Assembly (NCBI GenBank): GCA_947095585.1
Contig: OX352765.1
Coordinates: 79,251,875 to 79,315,874 of the forward strand
Length of the DNA: 64,000 nt
Source: Nephrocerus scutellatus
Lineage: Eukaryota; Arthropoda; Insecta; Diptera; Pipunculidae
Direction: 5' to 3'
A program made the position numbers and the translations under genes. Below the pieces are notes generated by a model. The model was not told the DNA's origin and did no database searches. It saw only the letters and a list, made by a program, of their open reading frames with translations. Shown piece after piece: positions 20,686 through 31,754 of the stretch (its first letter is position 1; the number at the start of each line of letters is the position of its first letter).

Positions 20686-21372
20686 ATGGGGAAAAGCCGA
20701 GTAACAACAGGAGCACCCGGAATACCCGGAATACCCGGAAAAGCCGGAGAACCGGGAACACCAGGAGTAAATGGTACAATGGGACCAGCCGGAATACCCG
20801 GAAAAGACGGAAAACACGGAAAAGACGGAAAAGATGGATCATCGGGACCATCCGGACCACCTGGACCAGCCGGAAAACCCTGCCAACAGGGACCAATAGG
20901 TATGCTAGTTACCGGACAGCGTGGACCTATGGGTCCACCTGGAGAGAAAGGGCCTACCGGACTACCCGGAGTACCGGGATCGCCAGGACCACAAGGACAC
21001 GTAGGATCTACCGGACCAAAGGGAAACGATGGTATGCGTGGTATTCCCGGAACACCAGGAACAACCGGAGCACCTGGGGAAACAGGGTTACCTGGTCCAG
21101 TCGGACCAGACGGAAACCCCGGAACAGACGGATTAGTGGGACCACCCGGTCCGCGAGGACCAGCTGGCGAAATGGGTGATTATTGGGCAATAGGTCAGAT
21201 AGATAATGCAGCACCCGCACCTGTTGGTCCACCTGGGGAGAAAGGATCAAGCGGATTACCGGGATTCCCCGGACCACAGGGACCAAAAGGAGAAAAAGGA
21301 CCTACCGGACCAAAAGGAGAACCTGGCAAAGATGGAACACCTGGCCGACCAGCAATGCCGGGAAGTGGTTAG
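20686..21372 (+). pseudogene. Collagen-like gene copy 1, lacking signal peptide and N-terminal region
   Basis: The open frame of 228 codons is almost pure Gly-X-Y, ending GRPAMPGSG, and matches copies 2 and 3 from their first long Gly-X-Y block onward. Promoter and leader sequence up to AGTAACAACAG is retained, then joins straight to GAGCACCCGG. The first exon, intron, signal peptide, acidic linker and Cys pair are deleted. The only upstream ATG (20686) lies 9 bp after the start of the TATA box, so a normally placed transcript (start about 30 bp after the box) would not contain it. The next in-frame Met is at 20779. Without a signal peptide the product could not enter the secretory pathway or be prolyl-hydroxylated. 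Polyadenylation signal at 21561. Most likely a pseudogene, though its frame is uninterrupted. Confidence 0.75.
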
Positions 21373-21679
21373 GTTATTTTTCAAAGATTTCTGGGTCAAT
21401 TAGTAGTGAAGAAAACATAGTTTATGCGTTTAGCTATTGGACTTTTTTCAAAAATTAACTTTTCTTAGAAACATATTTTGCCAACTTTATGTGGTTAAAG
21501 CTGTGTACCAGAAAAACTCATATATGTTATAATTATGCAAATGAATTATAACGTAAACTAAATAAAATAAAAATTACGCAACCACCAAAGTTGACGGTGA
21601 AACTTGGGAATATTCGGAATTTTGAGTCCTTACGCGAAACACATTATTTTTTAAAAGATTACAAAAGCGATTGAAACGA

Positions 21680-22450
21680 TGACTTTTTCTTTTTAAATTC
21701 TCTATATTAACTTCGCGTGCACGTGGCTGGCTGGTTGGCTGGCTGGCTGGCTGGTCAGATTTTCTGATCAATTTTTAACCCACTTCACATAGCCCGATTT
21801 TATTGAAAGTTTGCACACATGTATAATTCCGGTGACAATACTTTCCATTAAAATTTGAGGCCCCTCGGACCTCGGGGTCGGGGGCTACCATACAAATATT
21901 TTAAAAAATTTACCCGATTTTCTTAAAATTTTATACAAATGTGTATCTGGAAAACACTTTTTGTAAATTTTTTGGAGAGATCGGATCGGGCACCCATACA
22001 AATTTTATGAAAAAAGTTCCCGATTTTCTTCGAATTTTATACGCATGTGTATCTCCGATGGACAAAACGTTTTGTAAAATTTTTGAATTTTTTTAACTAT
22101 CAATTTGTAACGTACTTCTTAAACCCGATTTTCCTGAAATTTTGTACACGTGTGTATTTCCGGTGAAAATACTTTATTTTAAAATTTGGAAGTGATCGGG
22201 CCCCAGGTTCGTGGGGCTCCCATACAAATTTAAAATAAAAACTACCCGATTTTTTTTCAAATCTTACACACATGTGTATACCCAATAAACAATAGTTTTT
22301 CTAAAATTTGGTAGTGATCGGGCCCCGGGTTCGGCCGCAAGGCCCTTATACATTTTGTTAAATATCATATAGTGGCATCAGATACCGTCGTACTTTAATG
22401 ACTGTGTGCGGTGTGCGCTGCTTGGTTTGGTAGTGGATTTCGATTGCAAA
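21680..22450 (+). repeat. Dispersed 125-bp-period repeat, copy C
   Basis: Starts AAATTCTCTATATTAACTTC, then six TGGC units, then four to five units of about 125 bp. Units are built of CCGATTTTCTTCAAATTTTA, a CATGTGTATCTCC block, TTTTGTAAAATTTT and a GGGCCCC-GGGTCGGGGGCTCC block. The right part, CATATAGTGGCATCAG with TGACTGTGTGCGGTGTGCGC, also recurs at the end of copy D. Confidence 0.8.
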
Positions 22451-23334
22451 ATCTATTCAGCCTGTTCAAGGAAGCACTACGAGTTTGCTTCGCCATATTT
22501 TTAACTCGGCACTTACACGGTTATTAATAATGTCATTATTTCTAATAATGGATGAAAACAGAAAATTTCGGTTTCACATCATTTCTCAAGCATCAATCAA
22601 TAAAGTTACCATAAATGTGCGTAATAGTATAAACGTCGAATCGATTATGAATATTCCATTTCATCTTTAAGTAATACATATGCATTTTGTTTACTCATGT
22701 CTCTTACCATTTGCACAAACCGTATCCGAAACCATACCCATAGGTTAGCTTTCAAAGTGACAGAGTTTTCGAGGTGAACGAGACGAGGTGAGTGCCCGAT
22801 GTGCCCGATTGCCGACGGGTAGCAAAGTAACATTATCGGTTACAAAACAAAGGTATACATAAAATCAAACCGTACTCCGGGCACAGTTCGCAAATGCAAC
22901 GTTAAACTGAAACCACGAGAGAGAAATCTTAGCTCACCCACAAATTAACCCAGCAAATGAAACGAGACATAAATGTTTTATGCTTAACTCAACTTACTTA
23001 CTTATTTACTGAATTGTATTTTTATTGATATCGTTTTTTGTTGTCGATATCAACTTACAGATAGAACAACAAGTTTTCACAAAATCTGTTATTTGGCGTT
23101 TTCATAAATTATTTCAGAACTCTTTCTCAAGAAAAATGCTCGTGTTTCTTATTTGCTCAGAGTATGAGCGTGCTCTAAGTGCTCAGAATAAAACGATCTG
23201 AGCATTTTCAAATTTGAAATCTGATGTCAAATGTCTCTTTCGATGATTTTCTCCTACAATAAAAAAATAAAAATTTACCAGGATCGAGGGGCTAAGATAT
23301 CAATTTCTGCGATTAGAGGGAATTTAGATGAAAT
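22451..23334. other. Unassigned DNA
   Basis: No gene recognised. The small frames here lack motifs. Confidence 0.35.
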
Positions 23335-24050
23335 GTTTTTTTTAAATTCTCTATATTTACTTCGCGTGCCCGTGTGTTTGTTTGTCGTGAAATTTTGCGA
23401 TCAATTTTAACCAACTTTCCATAAACCGATTTCATTGAAATTTTGCACACATGCATATCTCTGATGACAACACTTTCTAATAAAATGTGGGGCCCCTCGG
23501 GCGTCGGGGTCTTGGGCTCCCATACAAATATTTTAAAAAAATTAACCAGATTTTCTTCACATGTGTACCTCCGATGGACAACACTTTTTGTAAAAATTTT
23601 GAAGACTCCGGGCTCAGAGTCGGAGGGTTCTTATACAAATATTTTACAAAATTTACACAATATATATCTCCTATTAGATAATTTATTTGAAAAATTTTAA
23701 TTTTAATTGGTTGTTTTTTAAAATTCTCTATTTTTTTTACATAATTTACCCGATTTTCTCCAAATTATTTACGCATGTGTATCTCCGATGGACAACTCTT
23801 TTTCGCGTCGCGTGCCCGTGACTTGTTTGCTGGCTGGTCAGATTTTGTGATCAATTTTTAACCCACTTCCTAAAACTTTATTGAAACTTTGCACACATGT
23901 GTATATTTCCAGTGACAATACTTTTTATTAAAATTTGAGATTGATTGAACCGCGGGCTCGGGGGGCTCCCATATAGCGGCATCGGTCATACTGTGATGAC
24001 TGTATTCTGTGTGTGTGGTGCGCTGTAAGCAGCGCTGCTTGCTTTACGAT
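23335..24050 (+). repeat. Dispersed 125-bp-period repeat, copy D
   Basis: Same unit structure as copy C, including the terminal CATATAGCGGCATCGG segment followed by a TGTGTGTGGTGCGCTG stretch. A second TTCTCTATTT start at about 23730 suggests two elements in tandem. Confidence 0.75.
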
Positions 24051-24230
24051 TCGGGTTGTTTTGTTGATGGGTTGCAGTGCTTTGAATGTGTTTTTATTTT
24101 TCAGCATTTATAGCGGAATTCAGTATACTTTTGGTTATTGGAGAATTTACATGAAAAACTTTAAATTTATGGGTTATTTTTGTAAGTGAAACTACCTTAT
24201 CGGCGTGCGCGAATTATAAAAAAAAGAACT

Positions 24231-24389
24231 TGTTCCTATGGAAATTCTTGGATATGGTCATTAGAGACTGGAATTTCGAGAACTAAGACATTTCACACGA
24301 TTTCTATGAAATTCGGAATGCAGAACTAATATGGGACTATAAGACTTATTCCTATGGAAATTCTGGGATACGGTCAATGGGGACTGGAC
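24231..24389 (+). repeat. Direct duplication of about 117 bp
   Basis: TTCCTATGGAAATTCT followed by GGATA.GGTCA and GACTGGA occurs at 24231-24271 and again at 24348-24389, with related sequence between. A two-unit tandem repeat. Confidence 0.65.
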
Positions 24390-24439
24390 ACTTCTAAACT
24401 TTTGTTTGTACGGAAATACCGAATTCCGTGTTCCGTGGG

Positions 24440-24640
24440 TGTCTGTTGGGGGTCTTTTGGTGTTCTTTTGAAGGTCCTTTCGGGTCTTTTTAGGGTCTTT
24501 TGTAGGTCATTTGGGGAGTCTTTTGAGGGTATTTTGGGGTTCTTTTCGTGGTCTTTTTGGAATCTTTTAAGGGTCTTTTGAGGGTCTTTTTGAGGTTTTT
24601 TGTGGACTTTTTGGCAGGGTCTTTAGTTGGTAATTTGGGG
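24440..24640 (+). repeat. Imperfect GGGTCTTTTG minisatellite
   Basis: About 15 diverged units of 12-13 bp with core GGGTCTTTTGAG. The array leaves open frames encoding Phe/Gly/Leu-rich peptides (24354-24581 and 24548-24847) that are repeat translations, not genes. Confidence 0.75.
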
Positions 24641-25063
24641 CATTTTGCCACACAACATCAAAGAAGTTTTTTTTTATTCATTCCTAAATTGGAAATCGAT
24701 TCTTTGAGTTTGAATTTTGAGTTGATTTTGAGTAAAAATATCATGAGAAAGAGAATTGAGAAAGTGGCTCTAAATGTGTCGAGTTTATCTCTCTATTTTG
24801 GTTTAGAACTAGAGACTAGGTTGAGACACGCGTTACACGCTGGTTAATAAGGTAATTTTTTGGGGTAAATTTGTATGGCAGGTATAACCGTTGACGTTAA
24901 AATCAAAATCTTATCAGTTATTCGCATTGTTATAAAAATCAGTTAAGCGGAAGAATTTTGAAATCGAAAAGAGCAAAAATAATTATTTTTTACGGAAAAT
25001 TTGGTTGGCAGGTACCTGTTGAATTTTTGAAGTCGAACTTTTCGTTTTTAAGCTATGTCGACA

Positions 25064-25260
<197 letters not shown>

Positions 25261-26340
25261 AAAATGGAGTGTTGTTGCTCTTCGATCCATATGGATCTAT
25301 TGCGCTCCCCCCTGACTAGTGCTATAGAGCCAGTGCATGGCCATCCCTATAGCACCCCGTCCATACCAATGCTTCTTAAGAATCCAATAATATGGAGCGG
25401 GTTCAATGAATGCCGGACAGACTCCGAGATTGCGTGGGCTTCCAAGTGGTCTCTTCTCTGGTGGATCGTTGTTCCGCACTCGTTGACTAGATGCCATGGG
25501 GTCTCCTCCGCCTCCACACAGAGTCTGCAGCTTCTTGTTACGCATTTTGATTTCAAAGTTCTTTTTGAACTCAAGCTTCCGCACCATGTTATCGCACGGC
25601 ATGCTCGCTAGAGGAATCAGCTTGGTAAGTGGTTCTAATATCCCCCTTGCCTTGCTGTCCGTGAAGCATCCTACCTTGCTCAAACATAACTTGGTTTCCA
25701 TGGATTTGCTCTCTACCACTACGTGTAGTGTGAGAAGCCCAAGGATTGCCTCCATGCCCGCTGTTGGGCAGGTTCTCATGGCCCCTGTAGTTAAAACGCA
25801 GGCCAGTCTCTGTACTTTTTCCAACTCCCTTTTCGTGGTGCTTAGCTTGGTCCTGTTCGCCCATGCAACTGTTCCGTAGGTAATCATTGGAATAGCTATC
25901 ATGGTGTACATCCAGTACATTATTCTGGGCCTAACTCCCCACGATTTTCCTGCCATCCTTCTGCACACCATGATTGCTCTTTTTGATTTTTGTAGCACAG
26001 CTTGTTTACTATCAAATATCAGTCCCAGGTATTTAACCTCTCTTCTCCATTTAGGGTAATCGGGTGTATACGCCTTAACTTCTTGGTGAAGGGAACCAGT
26101 GTGATCTTGTTAGGGTTTACCCTGAGTCCCACCTCTTGGTACCATCTACTCGTGATGGTTAATCCATTTTGGATTATGTTACAGAGCACTTCCTCGAACA
26201 TCCCTCTAGCTACGATGACTATATCTGCGTGGCCTTGGGCGTAAGTTCCTGCTTCAGCTAGTCGCTGGAGTAGTTCGTCTACAAGGATGCTCCACAGAAG
26301 GGGAGACAAAACTCCTCCTTGTGGACCATAATCGTTTTGT
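25261..26340 (-). pseudogene. LOA-clade non-LTR retrotransposon, RT C-terminal half to 3' end
   Basis: On the minus strand: MSPLLWSILVDELLQRLAEA, then GHADIVIVARG where functional relatives have GYADDI. Next are GLRVNPNKITLVPFTKK, a SWGVRPRIMYWMYT and ITYGTVAW block, and LACVLTTGAMRTCPTAGMEA with LGLLTLHVVVE, all strongly LOA-like. The catalytic YADD is damaged. A frameshift separates the two main frames (26309-26019 and 25998-25297). The element ends at the trinucleotide array. Inactive. Confidence 0.8.
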
Positions 26341-26439
26341 CACAAACTATACATAGTCTCCGCTGGTCTGGTGGCCAGCAGAACCATTTAGTGATTGTGC
26401 TGTCAACAACGATCTCATAGACATTTTTTTTTGATTTTT

Positions 26440-26700
26440 AAAAACTTTCTTGACTGGACCCATGTTTCGACTTCTATGAGGTCCTTTTAAAGCAACTTTC
26501 ATACGACGTAGAAAGCTTGTGAGTAGCTTAGTCTCGTAGGGAGTTTCTGAGTTCCTACCTGAGACGCGGGTGATGAGTCTCTTTTCGACATCTTTGGGGT
26601 ACTTTTAAGCCATCTTAAACACGACTTAGAGAGCTAAAATTTAGTGAGAAGCTAAGTCTTATAGGACATTTCTGCGATCCTGATTGTTACTCGTGTCGCA
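26440..26700 (+). repeat. Two diverged tandem units of about 120 bp
   Basis: Both units contain a TTTCGAC.TCT block, a GGTCCTTTTAA or GGTACTTTTAA block, TAGCTTAGTCTCGTAGG or AAGCTAAGTCTTATAGG, and a TTTCTG..TCCT block. Non-coding, origin unknown. Confidence 0.5.
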
Positions 26701-27004
26701 AATCACGTTTGATGCGTGTGACGCATATAAAAGTGGATATTATTTTCAGCATTTCAAAACGAAAATGTATGCGTCGATGTATAGATAAAAGTTTGTACTC
26801 GAAAAACGAATTTTTTTTTGCAGTTACCTACATCTTGGCTTCTTCTTTAAACAGCTAGTTATGCTAGTTATAACATCACTACCAGCTCATCAGCACGTAG
26901 CTCGAATGTTAATTGTGATGAGTTGATAGAATTCGAGATAAATCAGATCAAAGCCAAGTATGCGTGTAAAACCCATCACTTGATTGTATCTTCGTATTGA
27001 AATA

Positions 27005-27488
27005 TTAAACCGTAACTGGTAAATTTCCTTTGTCTGCAAAGCTGTAGTTATAAATAAAATATATTTTATTACAGACTTTATTCAGAGAGTGGCCTCCGGT
27101 AAAAAATCTCTCCGTCGGTCCCGATTTCGAGCCGATATCATCCAGTTTGACATCCCTAAACTCTGGTCTGCGCCATCCTTCCGTCGTGTTCCGTAAGTCC
27201 TTCCACAAAGGACTTTCCGAGCAGGCTCATCTTCGCTCATGCGAGCTAGGTGTCCTGTGCACGGGAGCCTACCGAGCTTAATTCTCTCCACGATGTCGAC
27301 ATCGTGGTATTCTCTCATGGCTATAAATTTCAATTCTTGCTTAGCTATCAGAGGCTTTAAAGGCTTTAAAGTCTGTTAAAAGATCGGGTAGTGAGTTTTG
27401 AAACTCTAGACATTTTTCCACCATGTAAATCCACTTAGCGTGTAAATCTGATCAGTTGTGGATTTGCCTTTGATGAAGCTACACTGTT
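27005..27488 (-). pseudogene. RTE-like element fragment (3' end)
   Basis: Minus-strand frames encode GHLARMSEDEPARKVLCGR and a DRRRDFLPEATL end, the same C-terminal signature as at 43.35-43.6 kb. 27340-27480 matches the 43710-43820 and 8330-8430 RT segments. Internally deleted and inactive. Confidence 0.65.
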
Positions 27489-28870
27489 ATGGACAGCATA
27501 GTGTGGTCTTCGGTCATTCCGCCATTACTATTGAATAGATGTCATCATACTTTGGCAAAACCGTTTAGCAAATTGTTTCATCTCTCAATGAAGTCAAGTG
27601 TTTTTCCATCAATTTGGAAAATAGTAAATATTAAACCCGTTCCGAAAAAAGGTGATAAATCGGCACCTACGAACTACCGTCCAATTGCTTTGTTGTCGGT
27701 TCTATCTAAGGTAATGGAATCTATCGTTAATTTCAGACTAATGAATTACCTGGATTCGAATGTGCTTTTATTCGATATTCAGTATGGATTTCTTAAAAAT
27801 CGCTCATCATGTGAACTAATGACGTGCATGACGCATTGTTTGGAGCGAAGAATTGAAAACCGTTGCGTTGTTTCCTTAGATATTTCTAAAACTTTTGATA
27901 GAGTTTGGTATGATTGTCTTATTAATAAGATTCGTGCTCTGAACTTACACTTCTCTCTCATTACATGGATTGAGAGTTATTTATGGAACCGTAAAATAAA
28001 AGTTGTATTAAATGGAATATCTTCAGCTTCACATGGGATCAATGCTGGCGTGCCTCAAGGGTCATCCTTGTCGCCCATGCTCTTCTTGATATATATCAAC
28101 GACCTGTTGTCTTCTATAACCTGTGATATGCATTCATTTGCTGATGATACAACACTATCGGCTTCAATTTGTTTTCAGTTCGTCAGTCAAAAAGAATGCA
28201 ATTCTTGCTTGACTGGTTCGCGTGAATTAATGAATTCGAGAATTCTGTCGAACATTCAAGTCATTCTTGATTGGGACAAATCTAATAGGGTGGAATTTAA
28301 CCCAAATAAATTCCAGGCTTATCTTTTTTCTCAAAAGGCATTTCAACATTACGTTCCACCAGTAATTAACGGTGCCACTATTGCAAGATCAGTTTCACTT
28401 AAGAAGTTAGGTTTGAAAGTTTCAAGTGATCTTTCCTGGATGGAATATATTTATGAAATTTCAAAAAGAGCTAGTCAATGTTTGGACTTCATAAGACGTT
28501 GTAACTTTTTCTTCACTCCCTCTGAAGTGTTAAGATAATATGTAAATCTTATGTTAGACCAGTTTTAGAATTAAATTCCTATGTGTGGGGTGGGGCTCCA
28601 AGATCGCATTTGGTTCATCTTGATGGAGTTCAGAATAGAGTTATCCGTTTAATTAACGATAAACCATTACACTCGTTTAAGGTCCAATCAACATAGATTT
28701 GCCTTAAAACCGTTCTCATGTAGAACCCAACACTTTAAATCCTCCTATTTTTTTTTTTCCGAGAGTCTCTTCGATGTGGAATCAATTGGTCGAGCGCGTG
28801 TTTCCCGAATCTTATAATCTGCAGGCATTCAAATTAGCCGTTAACAACTTCCTGAAGGATGATGGATGAA
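27489..28870 (+). pseudogene. Jockey/CR1-group non-LTR retrotransposon, RT domain
   Basis: A 349-codon open frame (27489-28538) carries VPKKGD and NYRPIALLSVLSKVMES near residues 53-80, DISKTFDRVW with a catalytic Asp (about residues 131-140), AGVPQGSSLSPMLFLIYIND (about 189-208) and the FADDTTLS catalytic block (about 216-223). The usual continuation (SYVRPVLE, YVWGGAP, a final LQAFKLAVNNFL-like end) is readable to about 28870 but with frameshifts. The endonuclease domain is missing: the left edge meets RTE sequence. The product would be a reverse transcriptase; this copy is truncated. Confidence 0.8.
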
Positions 28871-28905
28871 GTATTCATAAGTTGTTTATTAATATAAAAT
28901 ATATA

Positions 28906-29088
28906 TGTGGGATGAAAAGCAACGACCACAACAACAACAACACATACCACTGGATAGCCAAGCTGATTAGCTAAATTACAGTTGTTGCTAAAATAATTAC
29001 ATATTACATAATAAAGAAAGAAACACTTGCTGTTGAGATCTAAGCGAGTTAAGACGTTCTAGTGTTTTATTTGTTCCGTTTTCCTACA
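28906..29088 (+). repeat. 5' LTR of the gypsy element
   Basis: 183 bp, TG...CA termini, containing a CAA repeat and an AATAAAG motif. The sequence immediately after it (TGGGGGCTCAACC) is the expected place for the tRNA primer-binding site; I cannot name the tRNA. Confidence 0.9.
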
Positions 29089-29333
29089 TGGGGGCTCAAC
29101 CAAAACCTGATACATGATAGAATAGAGAAGAGTTCTTTTAAAAAAATTGTAGAAGAAATTTAAGATTAAGAGATTATAAGTTGAAAGGTGGCACACAAAG
29201 TTTTTTAAAAGGTGTTTTGAAGGTGATCAGTGTGCGAAATCAAGGTGCAAGGCGAAAAATTTGTATCAGAAATTGGACAGAACTGTAAAGCGTGATTAGA
29301 AGCGAAAACAATAAACGAAGTATTGTAATTACA

Positions 29334-31211
29334 ATGGGTGGCAAAAAGAACAAGCGGAATAATCAGGAATGTCATGAAAATATCCCAAAAGAAACGGTGC
29401 AAAATTATTCGCAATATTTGGTTGACGAATTTTACAACAAAATGGCAGAAAAATTTTCTAATAGACTAGACAGCATGAATTTTAGTCAAAACAGCACTAC
29501 CAAAAATATGGAAACAGCATGCACTCAACAAAATGCAAGTGATTTAATTAAAAAAGAGCTCGAATTAAAAAATCGTGAGATCGAACTCTTAAAAAGAGAA
29601 AACGCAATTTTGAAAATGGAGGCGACACCAATATCATCGACGCTACAAAAACAATCGGCATTTTTATTTAAAGATTTAGAAGATTCTTTGAATACATTCA
29701 GTGGAGATGACGCCTATTCAATTCACAAATTTTTGGCGGACATTGAGGAAGCTGCATTTTGTGCTGGTTGGAACGAATTGCAAAAAATTATATATACAAA
29801 ACGATTATTAACGGGAACAGCGAAAAACTGTTTGCGAATTGCAACCAAAGTAGACACATTTGAGAAGCTAGCAGAACATCTGCGTAAAGAGTTCAACACA
29901 CCAAAAATTAGTGCAAAAGTTCACAAAATGTTAGAAGACAGAAAAAAACAATCAGAAGATTCGTATAAAAGTTATTTGATTACCTTACAAGAAATTGCCC
30001 TTGGTGGTAGTGTTGAAGACGCATCAATTTTTCAATATTGTATAGATGGCATTTCTGACTTTGCACATAACAAAGCCATATTGTACGGTGCAAAAGATAT
30101 GGACGATTTCAAGACTAAGTTAGCATTGTATGAGGAAATTAAGCAAAAAGCGAAATACGAAAACAAAATATTCAGTTTTACTCATAAAAGCAACTATGGG
30201 AAGAGCAGAAACAGCCGAATCGAGAAAAGATGTTATGGGTGTGGAGAAACAAATCACGAACAAAAAATGTGTCCACACAAAGATAAGGGACCGAAGTGTT
30301 ACCGCTGCAACGAGTTTGGGCATACAGCTCCCAAATGTACCAAAACCAAAAAACAACAAAATTCTCTATTGGTTCAAGAACAACACATAAACCGAACTGA
30401 CCAGGTGGAAATAGGGATCAACGGGAAAACATGTTGGGCTTTGGTGGACAATGGTAGCGACCTGAATTTAATCAAACATTCGTACTATAAAAGTCTAAAT
30501 TTACCATCGTTTGAGAAGGTAACAACTGAGTTTAATGGTGCTGGTTCAAAGGGCCTTAAGACAGAAGGACGGCTTTACACTGAAGTTGAAGTAAACGGCG
30601 AAAACTATCAAACATTTCTGCACATAGTTGCAGATGATATAATCCCAGTTAATTTTCTAGTGGGAAAAGAATTAATACGTCAAACGATCCTCCTAGTAAC
30701 ACCGAAAGCTGTTTTTATAAAAAAGTATAATCCATCACTGCTCGAAAATTATTGCCTGACAATAGAAGAAAATAATCAAAATGAAGTAAATTTGGAAAAC
30801 ATACACGATCAACGCTTGGTAGATGAAATTCTAAAGATGGTGCAGATGTATCAACCAAGGACTTTTAGCGAGGTAAGAGATGATATTACAGATATTAAAA
30901 TGAATATCATTTTAGAAAACGAGAAGCCTATTTACCAACGACCTCGAAGACTTTCACCATCTGAAGCAGAACTTGTACGCAAACAGATTGATAATTGGTT
31001 GGAAGAAGGTATAATTCGTCCGAGTTCGTCCGCTTTTGGTAGTCCTATTGTTCTGGCTAACAAAAAGAATGGAGAAAAACGTCTGTGTATTGACTACCGA
31101 AAATTGAATAAGGGAGTTAAGATGAAATCGGCAGAAAACCCTGCATTAGCTGGAATAATTGAGCAAGAAATAGCCGAAATATTTTGTGCAAATCGAGACG
31201 AGTTGAGATAA
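29334..31211 (+). CDS. Gypsy Gag-protease-partial RT fusion ORF (625 codons)
   Basis: I start at ATG 29334 (MGGKKNKRN), the first ATG of the frame. A Gag capsid-like region includes YTKRLLTGTAKNCLRIA. It is followed by two CCHC zinc knuckles (CYGCGETNHEQKMC about residue 300 and CYRCNEFGHTAPKC about residue 322), which bind the element's RNA. Protease follows near residue 370, but its active-site triplet reads DNGS instead of the usual D-T/S-G, so activity is doubtful. The RT start (EEGIIRPSSSAFGSP, LCIDYRKLN) is cut after about residue 600 and joined to integrase C-terminal sequence (IEQEIAEIFCANRDE), ending at a stop. The catalytic YxDD box is gone. Gag itself looks intact and could form particles. 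Confidence 0.85.
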   Translation: MGGKKNKRNNQECHENIPKETVQNYSQYLVDEFYNKMAEKFSNRLDSMNFSQNSTTKNMETACTQQNASDLIKKELELKNREIELLKRENAILKMEATPISSTLQKQSAFLFKDLEDSLNTFSGDDAYSIHKFLADIEEAAFCAGWNELQKIIYTKRLLTGTAKNCLRIATKVDTFEKLAEHLRKEFNTPKISAKVHKMLEDRKKQSEDSYKSYLITLQEIALGGSVEDASIFQYCIDGISDFAHNKAILYGAKDMDDFKTKLALYEEIKQKAKYENKIFSFTHKSNYGKSRNSRIEKRCYGCGETNHEQKMCPHKDKGPKCYRCNEFGHTAPKCTKTKKQQNSLLVQEQHINRTDQVEIGINGKTCWALVDNGSDLNLIKHSYYKSLNLPSFEKVTTEFNGAGSKGLKTEGRLYTEVEVNGENYQTFLHIVADDIIPVNFLVGKELIRQTILLVTPKAVFIKKYNPSLLENYCLTIEENNQNEVNLENIHDQRLVDEILKMVQMYQPRTFSEVRDDITDIKMNIILENEKPIYQRPRRLSPSEAELVRKQIDNWLEEGIIRPSSSAFGSPIVLANKKNGEKRLCIDYRKLNKGVKMKSAENPALAGIIEQEIAEIFCANRDELR

Positions 31212-31571
31212 ACAGCGAGTGGCTCTATAGCAAAAATACAGGAGGAAAACCGGAAGTGCTATAACTTGAGACGACGGAACGCACCAAAATATCAAGCAGG
31301 TAAACTGGTAGCCATCAAGCGTACACAATTTGGGTCACATAAACTTCAACAAAAATACATTGGCCCATATGAGGTTACGAAAGTTAGAGCGAATAATCCT
31401 AATTCTGACACCAGTGACAATGAGGGACCAAGGGTTACATCGACCTCCGCAGAATTTATGAAACCATGGTTTGACAATTTGTCTGTGAATTCTGACGTTA
31501 GTGAAGACGATGAAGAATTAGATGCCGAAAGGAATAGTCCATCCGGGTCGAATGTACATGCAGGACGGCCG
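31212..31571 (+). pseudogene. Gypsy integrase C-terminal remnant
   Basis: Frames across the stop at 31211 encode the integrase tail. The QAGKLVAIKRTQFGS and KYIGPYEVTKVR segments resemble the chromodomain-less GPF/Y module of gypsy integrases (GPY present). The region continues to an acidic end (31485-31530) and stops in the 3' LTR. Confidence 0.7.
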
Positions 31572-31754
31572 TGTGGGATGAAAAGCAACGACCACAACAA
31601 CAACAACACATACCACTGGATAGCCAAGCTGATTAGCTAAATTACAGTTGTTGCTAAAATAATTACATATTACATAATAAAGAAAGAAACACTTGCTGTT
31701 GAGATCTAAGCGAGTTAAGACGTTCTAGTGTTTTATTTGTTCCGTTTTCCTACA
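31572..31754 (+). repeat. 3' LTR of the gypsy element
   Basis: No difference from the 5' LTR is visible by eye over 183 bp. Confidence 0.9.

Larger units (their letters stand above)
28906..31754 (+). mobile_element. Gypsy-type LTR retrotransposon with internal pol deletion
   Basis: The 2849-bp element is bounded by two 183-bp LTRs that look identical and begin TGTGGGATG and end TTCCTACA. It is flanked by a 4-bp duplication TATA (28902-28905 and 31755-31758). The gag, protease and the first part of RT are present, followed by the last part of integrase. Most of RT, all of RNase H and most of integrase are absent. LTR identity means insertion was recent. It sits in the 3' end of the preceding non-LTR fragment. 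Confidence 0.92.

Noticed and set aside
20568..21179. 203-codon plus-strand frame rich in Arg/Thr over collagen copy 1
   Set aside because: Out-of-phase reading of the Gly-X-Y sequence; no Gly periodicity and not kept in copies 2 and 3.
25297..25998. Stand-alone 233-codon host gene on the minus strand
   Set aside because: Motifs (LACVLTTGAMRTCPTAGMEA, ITYGTVAW) identify it as the post-RT region of a LOA retrotransposon.
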